From positions 1 through 5,709 of the forward strand of contig CAMZFJ010000146.1 of the NCBI GenBank assembly GCA_947306025.1: 5,709 bases of DNA. The letters are read 5' to 3'. This document shows, piece by piece, positions 1-4,568 of this stretch. The stretch's first letter is position 1, and every line of letters starts with the position of its first letter. The position numbers were made by a program, and so were the translations under genes. This DNA comes from an uncultured Fibrobacter sp. (GTDB lineage Bacteria; Fibrobacterota; Fibrobacteria; Fibrobacterales; Fibrobacteraceae). Below the pieces are notes generated by a model. That model did no database searches. It was given only the letters and a program-made list of their open reading frames with translations, and was not told the origin of the DNA.

Positions 1-294
1 CTTCCATTCCTTGCGGAGGTCCGGGTTACCGAAACTCGGTGCATAGAGGAAAGACTGTTTCGGGAGGTTCAAGGACTTGAGAACGGAGTCCAAAACGAGC
101 GGAGAACCATCATCTTCGAGAGCCGTACCGATCGTTGCGTTGATGTCGGAGCCCTTAGCTTCGGCACCCTGGCCAAGAATACCCTTACGCGGGAAGAAAA
201 TGGCCTTGCCCTGTTCAGAGAGCATGTCAAGAACGCAGCAACCATTTGCGGAAAGTTCTGCATTCAAAGCTTGAGCGAGAGGATTGTAGTTCAT
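1..294 (-). CDS. PLP-dependent class I/II aminotransferase, N-terminal part (cut by window edge)
   Basis: The 98 visible codons read MNYNPLAQALNAEL at the start, then FFPRKGILGQGAEAKG, then INATIGTALEDDG, and end in FLYAPSFGNPDLRKEW. This order (an 'FFP+KGI' stretch, an 'AEAK' stretch, 'NATIG.A.ED.G' and a 'Y....G...LR..W' substrate-side segment) matches the N-terminal arm of fold-type I aminotransferases, which move an amino group between an amino acid and a 2-oxo acid in the cytoplasm. The PLP-binding lysine and most of the fold lie beyond the window, so the substrate cannot be told. The ATG at 294 is preceded by AGGA with an 8-base gap, a good ribosome site, and no stronger start is visible. 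It is transcribed away from a separate intergenic region and is not part of the lipoprotein unit, which ends in a terminator before it. Family assignment is fairly sure; the specific enzyme is not. Confidence 0.82.
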   Translation of the reverse strand, partial: MNYNPLAQALNAELSANGCCVLDMLSEQGKAIFFPRKGILGQGAEAKGSDINATIGTALEDDGSPLVLDSVLKSLNLPKQSFLYAPSFGNPDLRKEWK

Positions 295-325
295 TCTCAA
301 TGTCCTGTTTTGAAATTTCCGCGGG

Positions 326-343
326 GCAATTTAGAAAAATTGC
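326..343. repeat. Short inverted repeat upstream of the aminotransferase gene
   Basis: GCAATTT (326-332), a 4-base spacer AGAA, and AAATTGC (337-343) form a perfect 7-bp inverted repeat. It covers the -10 element of the candidate aminotransferase promoter, so it could be an operator. If transcription starts further upstream it would instead be a small hairpin in the leader. No regulator is identified. Confidence 0.4.
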
Positions 344-356
344 GGACCAATCGCAA
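328..356 (-). promoter_or_regulatory. Weak candidate sigma-70 promoter for the aminotransferase gene
   Basis: On the minus strand TTGCGA (356-351) and TAAATT (333-328) are separated by 17 bases. Each matches the consensus hexamer at 4 of 6 positions. Transcription would begin near 321 and leave a leader of about 26 bases that still contains the AGGA ribosome site. Spacing is ideal but the hexamers are mediocre, and other AT-rich pairs exist further upstream, so this is a tentative call. Confidence 0.25.
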
Positions 357-471
357 GATAGAATGAAGTGCAAAAAAGCGTTTTGTAAACAATCGCATTT
401 CAATTAAAACATTTTTTTTTCGCAATTCGCCACGCCCGCCACCATGCAAGCCCCGACTTCTCACAAGTATT

Positions 472-514
472 ACAAAAAATGAAAATTTCAGCGACCAAAA
501 CCAGCCGCTGAAAT
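472..514 (-). terminator. Rho-independent terminator of the regulator-lipoprotein unit
   Basis: ATTTCAGCG and CGCTGAAAT (plus-strand positions 485-493 and 506-514) form a perfect 9-bp stem around a 12-base loop. Read on the minus strand the stem is followed by a T-rich stretch (TTTCATTTTTTG). It begins 25 bases after the stop codon of the second lipoprotein gene. Position, stem and T-tract together make a convincing intrinsic terminator for the minus-strand unit, and it insulates the aminotransferase gene. Confidence 0.82.
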
Positions 515-539
515 CATTCCTCCTCTAATACATTTTTAT

Positions 540-1520
540 CTAGGGTTTTACGACCTCAAAGCCTTCATACACACCAAAGCCTTCAGAAGCACCAGGTTCA
601 GATATGCCGAAATAATATTTTCCTTCAGGCAATCCATAAATGACCATGTATCCATTTTCATAGTCTTCTTCGGTCACCTTTTGACAAGGAGCATAATAAT
701 TCGGAACATTTGGATGCTTTCCAGCCATAAAATCTTCCGAATACACGCAAACCATCAATTCAGCCTTTTCTTCAATATCCTTTTCCAGGCGTTCACCCCA
801 TTTCATTTTTTCACTCATATATTCATAGAATTTCAAAATCTTGAAAGGAGGATTCAAGCTCAATTTACCGGAATATACGGGTTCCAAAACAATCTTTTCC
901 AATTCAGCAAACGGCACCTCATCAATCTTCAAGGCGGAAGCGTTCGCAAAACTAGAATAGACATTGGCTCCAAGGTTCATATCCGCCGAAAGCACTCGCA
1001 ACTGGAGAGAACTGAACCGTTGCACACTTCCTTGCAAATACCAAAGATAAGCTACGCTATCTATATAGATATAGCCATCCTTGTCTGTTGTGTATTGACA
1101 TGCGCCATCATCACAAGCGGAAGAACCTTCGTAAACCTTAGCTCCTGCTACCGGTTTCCCCCGCGGATCAACCACTTGTACTCTTGCATTTACATACAAA
1201 CGAACGATTTCTTTTTTGCCACAAGCTGGGATAAAATTATCATCACCATCAATTATGGGAGACGCCTTGGCCAACGCATTAGGCTCATCAACGTCTAAAA
1301 CCACAGTCTTTGCAGAACACGGATCCACAACATCAATACGTTGGTAAACCATGGACGTATCCAATTCGGCAAGACGCCCCAATTGCACAACAGGCTTGCC
1401 TGTTTGCGTTTCGCTGAACGACGAAGCAACATCATTTTCACTACAAGCGGCAAGGATTCCGAAACCCAGCACCGACAAAGCAATGTACATCTTTGAAATT
1501 TTATTTTTAATCATAATCAT
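540..1520 (-). CDS. Predicted lipoprotein with six conserved cysteines (downstream paralogue)
   Basis: The 326-residue product starts with a lipoprotein signal peptide: a Lys-containing N-terminus, a hydrophobic core (about residues 11-22) and the lipobox LAAC with Cys26 as the lipidated residue. It is therefore expected to be anchored in a membrane facing the periplasm or cell surface. Residues about 111-157 (NARVQVVDPRGKPVAGAKVYE, then QYTTDKDGY) resemble carboxypeptidase-regulatory/Ig-like beta-sandwich repeats. The segment near 294-303 (IYGLPEGKYY) resembles the last strand of a prealbumin-like fold. Six further cysteines (68, 100, 136, 141, 258, 279) recur in the adjacent paralogue, suggesting three disulfides. 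There is no catalytic motif, and a binding or structural role is inference. The gene lies 64 bases after its paralogue with no terminator between. GAGG stands 4 bases before the ATG at 1520 and 10 before a second ATG at 1514, so the start could be two codons later. A 205-codon open frame on the opposite strand is a shadow. Confidence 0.85.
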   Translation of the reverse strand: MIMIKNKISKMYIALSVLGFGILAACSENDVASSFSETQTGKPVVQLGRLAELDTSMVYQRIDVVDPCSAKTVVLDVDEPNALAKASPIIDGDDNFIPACGKKEIVRLYVNARVQVVDPRGKPVAGAKVYEGSSACDDGACQYTTDKDGYIYIDSVAYLWYLQGSVQRFSSLQLRVLSADMNLGANVYSSFANASALKIDEVPFAELEKIVLEPVYSGKLSLNPPFKILKFYEYMSEKMKWGERLEKDIEEKAELMVCVYSEDFMAGKHPNVPNYYAPCQKVTEEDYENGYMVIYGLPEGKYYFGISEPGASEGFGVYEGFEVVKP

Positions 1521-1584
1521 TTAACCTCGTTTTTTCAAATTTGAGACACTGAAAATTTTCCTTCTTCAAGATATTAAGTTCGAT

Positions 1585-2562
1585 TTATGGTTTTACTTCC
1601 AGCGGAGAGAATTCATAATACGTTCCTCCTATTAAAATATTGTAAGTTCCTTCTGGCAATCCATATATTGTCATATACCCATTCTTATAATCTTCATCCG
1701 TTACCCTTTGACATGGATAGAACGACGACGGAGAAGATTCATCATTTTCACCTTTCTTTTCTATGCAAACTTTTTCTCCATTTTTAAGATCTTCCTTTAT
1801 ACCTTTGTTCCAATTATCAAAATTTTCCCTATCACGTTCCGATGTATTTTCATCATACGCTATATAAAGGGAATCCAAATATACCTTGGCCGAATATACA
1901 GTTTCAACAACAATTTTTTCCAATTCGGCAACAAGTTTTCCATCAATAGCCACAACACTGGCATTTAAAAAACTGGAATAAACATTGGCCCCAAGGCTTG
2001 AATCTGCAGAAAGCGCACGCAATTGAAGATTTCGAAAATCCTCTATATAAGCATATTTAGCCTCTTTAGCAAAATCGTTTTCCCAATACGTCAGGTAATT
2101 GACGCTGTCCATGTAGAAATAACCATCCTTGTCTGTGGTATATTGGCACTTGGGATCATCATAATCGCAGACTCCTTCATAAACCTTCACAAACGCCATG
2201 GGATTCCCTTTAGCATCAACCACTTGAGCCCTAGCATCCATAAACAAGTAAATATCTTTATGCGGACGGCACATAACCCTACCCCAAGCTATTACACTAT
2301 CCTCGGGATTGTTTTTCCTTAAAAGCATTGGGCCTTCGTACAATTCATCATCAACAGAATCAACACAAATATTTTCCCCAGAGATTTTCTTGTGAACTAA
2401 CGACGTATCCAATTCAGCAAGGAGTCCCTTTTGTTCAATAGGCTTTCCCGAACTCGATTCGCTATATGATGAAGCCACATTATTATCACTGCAAGCGACA
2501 AGGATTCCGAAACCAAGTACAGCCACGGCAACGCTCAACTTTGTAATTTTATTAATAATCAT
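1585..2562 (-). CDS. Predicted lipoprotein with six conserved cysteines (upstream paralogue)
   Basis: The product (325 residues from the preferred start) is a tandem paralogue of the next lipoprotein. It has the same hydrophobic signal (VAVLGFGILVAC, lipobox LVAC) and the same segments after the anchor: VASSYSE, GLLAELDTSLV, QYTTDKDGY, GANVYSSF, AELEKIV and PCQRVTDEDY with IYGLPEGTY. In the region just after the lipid cysteine 22 of 36 residues are identical, and near the C-terminus 20 of 29. Cysteines equivalent to 68, 100, 141 and two late ones are kept; the sixth is shifted by two residues (134 against 136, numbered from the ATG at 2568). It carries about ten extra residues near 163-177. 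The ATG at 2568 is only one base from the AGGAGG ribosome site, while the ATG at 2562 is seven bases away, so 2562 is preferred. Only 17 bases separate it from the regulator's stop, so the two are very likely cotranscribed. Function unknown. Confidence 0.86.
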   Translation of the reverse strand: MIINKITKLSVAVAVLGFGILVACSDNNVASSYSESSSGKPIEQKGLLAELDTSLVHKKISGENICVDSVDDELYEGPMLLRKNNPEDSVIAWGRVMCRPHKDIYLFMDARAQVVDAKGNPMAFVKVYEGVCDYDDPKCQYTTDKDGYFYMDSVNYLTYWENDFAKEAKYAYIEDFRNLQLRALSADSSLGANVYSSFLNASVVAIDGKLVAELEKIVVETVYSAKVYLDSLYIAYDENTSERDRENFDNWNKGIKEDLKNGEKVCIEKKGENDESSPSSFYPCQRVTDEDYKNGYMTIYGLPEGTYNILIGGTYYEFSPLEVKP

Positions 2563-2568
2563 AGTCAT

Positions 2569-2576
2569 TCCTCCTC
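2569..2576 (-). promoter_or_regulatory. Strong ribosome binding site deciding the start of the first lipoprotein
   Basis: GAGGAGGA on the minus strand lies between the regulator's stop codon and the lipoprotein ATGs. AGGAGG ends 1 base before the ATG at 2568 but 7 bases before the in-frame ATG at 2562, which favours the second. The strength of this site suggests that the lipoprotein is made in larger amounts than the regulator, whose own ATG has no clear Shine-Dalgarno sequence. Confidence 0.7.
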
Positions 2577-2579
2577 GGC

Positions 2580-3407
2580 TTATTTCTTTAAATTTGTGAA
2601 CAAGTGAATATTCAACTGGTGTACTCCAGTCGCTTCTTTTTTATCTTGCGTAATAATTTTACGCACCTTGGCTTTCAAGTTCTGAATTTCCAAGGCAATT
2701 TCTTTATACGCATCGTCCGAAACACTGAACGTGAACGTACCCATGTCCGACGGGTTATCGTCATTCGCGAGCAAAGCCTGCTTCGAAAGTTCAAAGCACT
2801 GCAACTGGTACTGACGCACCAAATCGTTATTGTTGTAAGCCCCACTACTCACAGACTCGCGGCAGTTTTTCCAAAAGCCGTCTTCATTCTTGCGCACAAA
2901 ACCAATGCGTTCCAAAAGTTCCAAGGACCGCTTCAACGTCCCCACAGATACCTTCGGGAAAATCCGTTTCTGGATTGGCTCAAGGTCATCTGAAACATCC
3001 ATCACATCCAGCGCCGTAAACAACACGCTGTTGTACCAGTGGTTGTAATACTCATACGCGTCTTCGTTCAAGATGTGGTGCGGATCGGGATGCTGCTTGA
3101 TGAGTTCGTCAAAAAAAGCATTGCGTTCCGTCGTCGTTTTCGCCTGGTCAAAGTTCACCATCGTCTCGAAGTACTTGGCCTCTTTCTTGTTGAGTCCAAG
3201 GACTTCCACAAACTTGGGAATCATGCGCGCGGTGAGCTTTTTCCCTTTAACGATATCGTTGTAGTAACTGCGAGTCTTGGGGAGTCCGAGCAGCGCACAC
3301 ACTCCAGCCCTGGTAAATTCAGGATCCGTCTGCACGCGAGCTGCTTGATATTCCTCCAGATACTTGCGAAATCGAGTAAACTGAAATATGTCAATTGTTT
3401 TTTCCAT
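2580..3407 (-). CDS. TIGR02147 / DUF4423 family putative transcriptional regulator
   Basis: The 275-residue soluble protein has no signal peptide. It opens with IDIFQFTRFRKYLEEY, the usual family start. A Cro/CI-like helix-turn-helix follows at about 31-56 (FTRAGVCALLGL, then YYNDIVKGKKLTARMI), then the stretch EAKYFETMVNFDQA (76-89) and the aromatic motif YYNHWYNSVLFTAL (120-133). A winged-helix segment lies near 150-178 (VSVGTLKRSLELLERIGFV, then DGFWK), and the C-terminus has TFTFSVSDDAYKEI and HQLNIHLF. These are the features of TIGR02147/DUF4423 proteins, a family abundant in Fibrobacter whose function is not established; a DNA-binding role is inferred from the fold. The length is typical and the gene is intact. 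It is the first gene of the unit and ends 17 bases before a lipoprotein gene, so it may control these lipoproteins and itself. The ATG at 3407 lacks a convincing Shine-Dalgarno sequence (only GGA, 2 bases away). Confidence 0.9.
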   Translation of the reverse strand: MEKTIDIFQFTRFRKYLEEYQAARVQTDPEFTRAGVCALLGLPKTRSYYNDIVKGKKLTARMIPKFVEVLGLNKKEAKYFETMVNFDQAKTTTERNAFFDELIKQHPDPHHILNEDAYEYYNHWYNSVLFTALDVMDVSDDLEPIQKRIFPKVSVGTLKRSLELLERIGFVRKNEDGFWKNCRESVSSGAYNNNDLVRQYQLQCFELSKQALLANDDNPSDMGTFTFSVSDDAYKEIALEIQNLKAKVRKIITQDKKEATGVHQLNIHLFTNLKK

Positions 3408-3413
3408 ATTCCA

Positions 3414-3442
3414 AATGTACTCAATTTTTGACTCAAAGTCAA
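3414..3442 (-). promoter_or_regulatory. Sigma-70-like promoter of the regulator-lipoprotein unit
   Basis: On the minus strand TTGACT (3442-3437, 5 of 6 consensus positions) and TACATT (3419-3414, 4 of 6) are separated by exactly 17 bases. Six bases (TGGAAT) separate the -10 box from the A of the ATG at 3407, so the usual +1 position coincides with the start codon. This predicts a leaderless mRNA and explains the missing Shine-Dalgarno site. It is the best promoter match in the window. The -35 hexamer is also one arm of a perfect inverted repeat (TTGACT, 3-base centre, AGTCAA, at 3428-3442). Confidence 0.65.
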
Positions 3443-3479
3443 GAGGTAATCATAAAATTTTGAGATTTTTTTTGAGTAC
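3417..3479. promoter_or_regulatory. Candidate operator: two pairs of CTCAA/TTGAG half-sites in dyad symmetry
   Basis: CTCAA occurs at 3420-3424 and 3432-3436, and its complement TTGAG at 3460-3464 and 3472-3476. Members of each pair are 12 bp apart, and the two pairs mirror each other around position 3448. The outer sites extend to GTACTCAA (3417-3424) and TTGAGTAC (3472-3479), a perfect 8-base inverted match. The left pair lies between the -35 and -10 boxes of the regulator's promoter. This geometry suits a dimer or tetramer of a DNA-binding protein, with the adjacent TIGR02147-type regulator as the obvious candidate. The symmetry is directly visible; binding is inference, and the local AT-richness raises the chance of coincidental matches. 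Confidence 0.45.
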
Positions 3480-3540
3480 TTGTTTTTATGCTGAATGAAT
3501 CAGCACTTCATCAATTTTTTAATCATTAAAGTACGTCTTG

Positions 3541-3780
3541 CGGGCGGGGCCCCAGCTCAGAGTGGATGCTTTCAGCATCAGCAATTACGGCTCAGCTATG
3601 TTTGCACAAGTGCAACCGCAGCATTCGCCTTTGATGCTTTTGACGCCTACGGCGTCAGCGGCTTCACTCGGTTATGCCGGTCTGCAAGCAGCCCGTCGCA
3701 ACACTCGTTTTGCACGCTACTGCAAAGAAAATACCTTGGCCGACGCTTCCATTCTCACAACGATCTCTATTTACGCCACT
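3541..3780. repeat. GC-rich hairpin-dense block, candidate extragenic repeat or degenerate insertion
   Basis: GC content is 60, 55 and 58% in the three consecutive 60-base stretches from 3541, 45% in the fourth, and 25-28% on both flanks. The block holds the 8-bp palindrome GGGGCCCC (3546-3553) and the perfect stems GATGCT/AGCATC (3565-3579, 3-base loop), TTGCAC/GTGCAA (3602-3615) and TGACGCC/GGCGTCA (3641-3657, 3-base loop). AGCATCA (3574-3580) can also pair with TGATGCT (3632-3638), an alternative to the first stem. No T-tract follows, so this is not a simple terminator. It could be a dispersed extragenic element, a structured RNA or a decayed coding fragment. Only the hairpins and the composition are observed. 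Confidence 0.4.
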
Positions 3781-3812
3781 AATTTTATACCAATCATCTC
3801 GCGTATTCCTAT

Positions 3813-3830
3813 AATAATCGTAAGATTATT
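3813..3830. repeat. AT-rich inverted repeat upstream of the ketoisomerase gene
   Basis: AATAATC (3813-3819), a 4-base spacer GTAA and GATTATT (3824-3830) form a perfect 7-bp inverted repeat 48 bases before the ATG at 3878. A perfect -10 hexamer TATAAT (3810-3815) overlaps its left arm but has no good -35 partner. It may be an operator. The few T residues that follow on the plus strand could also make it a weak terminator for a transcript entering from the left. Confidence 0.3.
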
Positions 3831-3862
3831 TTTCGGCAAATCATTTCATCTCAAAAAGGTTT

Positions 3863-3871
3863 TGTTATATT
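3863..3871 (+). promoter_or_regulatory. Extended -10 promoter of the ketoisomerase gene, predicting a leaderless mRNA
   Basis: TG, one base, then TATATT (3866-3871, 5 of 6 consensus) forms an extended -10 element, which can work without a good -35 box; none is visible at the right distance. The hexamer ends six bases before the ATG at 3878, putting the expected +1 on the start codon. The nearest AAGG (3857-3860) is 17 bases from the ATG, too far to serve as a ribosome site. An alternative is the TATAAT at 3810-3815, which would give a leader of about 56 bases. Confidence 0.45.
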
Positions 3872-3877
3872 AGCGGT

Positions 3878-4300
3878 ATGGAATGGAACGAACAACAGTT
3901 GAAAGAACCCCGTTTGATTGATATCCCCATCGCCCACGACCAGCGCGGTAACTTGAGCGTTGTCGAAGGCGGAGAGCTGATACCCTTTGACATCAAGCGC
4001 GTGTATTACCTGTACGACGTTCCCGGCGGAACAACACGCGGGGGCCACGCCCATCGCAAGCTGCGTCAGCTGATCATTGCCGCAAGCGGCAGTTTTGATG
4101 TTATTCTTGACGACGGCAAAACACGTTCTAAATTTTCACTGAACCGTTCTTACCACGGACTTTACATCCCGACAATGCATTGGCGCCAAATCGAGAACTT
4201 TTCTTCGGGCGCGGTTTGCATGGTACTCGCCTCGGAGCATTATGACGAGTGCGATTACATTTACGAGTACGAAGACTTTATTCGAGAAGTGAAAGGATAA
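3878..4300 (+). CDS. fdtA: dTDP-4-keto-6-deoxyhexose 3,4-ketoisomerase (FdtA/QdtA, WxcM-like)
   Basis: The 140-residue product is a one-domain cupin of the FdtA/WxcM family and has the family's usual length. It shows DQRGNLSVVEGG (21-32), IPFDIKRVYYLYDVPGG (35-51), the HAH motif at His57-Ala58-His59 followed by a Gln (QLIIAASGSFDV) and DDG (LDDGKTRSKF). It ends with HGLYIPTMHW, AVCMVLASEHYDE and CDYIYEYEDF. The two histidines correspond to the pair implicated in catalysis in FdtA-type isomerases. These enzymes move the keto group of dTDP-4-keto-6-deoxyglucose from C4 to C3, preparing for C3 transamination and the making of 3-amino-3,6-dideoxy sugars for surface glycans. The product epimer (galacto or gluco, FdtA or QdtA) cannot be told from the sequence, so the symbol marks the family. 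The aminotransferase and acyltransferase partners that usually accompany it are not on its strand here. The gene is intact; no in-frame upstream ATG, GTG or TTG lies near. Confidence 0.9.
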   Translation: MEWNEQQLKEPRLIDIPIAHDQRGNLSVVEGGELIPFDIKRVYYLYDVPGGTTRGGHAHRKLRQLIIAASGSFDVILDDGKTRSKFSLNRSYHGLYIPTMHWRQIENFSSGAVCMVLASEHYDECDYIYEYEDFIREVKG

Positions 4301-4329
4301 GCAAATCCTGAGTTACTAGTAGCTTTTTT
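4294..4329 (+). terminator. Weak candidate terminator after the ketoisomerase gene
   Basis: AGTTA (4311-4315), a CTAG loop and TAGCT (4320-4324) make a 5-bp stem with one G-U pair, directly followed by a T run (4324-4329). A second small stem (AGGAT/ATCCT, 4294-4309) overlaps the stop codon. The T run is convincing but the stems are short, so termination here would be weak. The element also lies across the end of the convergent acyltransferase remnant. Confidence 0.3.
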
Positions 4330-4507
4330 CGTGTCTAGCGTTTACACATGGGAACGCGCCGAACGATTCCTTGAAACGATAGAGGCTTTCGGGATGATAA
4401 TTCAGGAACTTACGCGTCTGGAGAAATGTACCGTTCACGGAATCATTCATTACAAAACGATCCCAACGTTTTTCTAATTCCGGACTGTAAGGCAATATTG
4501 CGTACAT
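4316..4507 (-). pseudogene. Internally deleted copy of the FemAB/GNAT-like acyltransferase (63 codons)
   Basis: Residues 1-39 match residues 1-39 of the full-length acyltransferase just upstream, counted from its preferred start (29 of 39 identical, including SVNGTFLQTR and FLNYHP). From residue 40 the sequence matches that protein's last residues instead: ESLYRFKESFGA against ENLIRFKEAFGA, then VNA, with 12 of 18 identical. About 259 internal residues, nearly the whole catalytic domain, are therefore missing, yet the reading frame is kept. The end (RHEKSY) differs from the parent. A good ribosome site (AGGA, 9-base gap) stands before the ATG at 4507, so a small protein could still be made. 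The divergence between the copies suggests an old duplication followed by deletion. No enzyme activity is expected; a retained role as a small protein is possible but unsupported. Confidence 0.75.
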
Positions 4508-4568
4508 ATCAAATTATCCTTCGTTCGGAGATTCCTCTAGGATTACCTACAGGCCAAAGTAGCTCTAT

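Larger units (their letters stand above)
3480..3877. other. Intergenic region between divergent genes (about 400 bp)
   Basis: This region separates the minus-strand regulator from the plus-strand ketoisomerase gene. It starts AT-rich (about 28% GC at 3481-3540) with a small hairpin (TGCTGA, 5-base loop, TCAGCA at 3489-3505). A GC-rich hairpin block follows from about 3541 to 3780, and the region becomes AT-rich again (28% at 3781-3840). Open frames exist here on the plus strand, including one at 3538-3873 that would begin with TTG. No ribosome site or recognisable domain supports them, and they are left unannotated. Confidence 0.7.

Noticed and set aside
681..1298. 205-codon open frame on the plus strand
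   Set aside because: It lies entirely opposite a lipoprotein gene that has a signal peptide, a lipobox and a paralogue. The plus-strand product is a Phe/Ile-rich shadow with no ribosome site.
1521..1584. Separate promoter or terminator between the two lipoprotein genes
   Set aside because: Only short palindromes such as GAAAATTTTC and CAAATTTG are seen, with no stem plus T-tract and no convincing hexamer pair, so cotranscription is the simpler reading.
2580..3407. Toxin-antitoxin or phage repressor reading of the helix-turn-helix protein
   Set aside because: There is no small toxin partner and no phage gene near. The length and C-terminal winged helix fit TIGR02147/DUF4423.
3221..3442. 73-codon minus-strand frame starting upstream of the regulator
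   Set aside because: It overlaps the regulator in another frame, and its ATG lies within the promoter's -35 hexamer. The regulator's family match is clear.
3813..3833. AT-only hairpin followed by T residues as an intrinsic terminator
   Set aside because: The stem has one G-C pair and the T run is short, and no gene ends just before it. It is listed as an inverted repeat instead.
3538..3873. Possible 111-codon gene on the plus strand across the GC-rich block
   Set aside because: It would start with TTG, has no ribosome site, shows no recognisable domain and runs from GC-rich into AT-rich DNA without a break. A second plus frame is also open here, as expected from composition. Kept only as a hairpin block.
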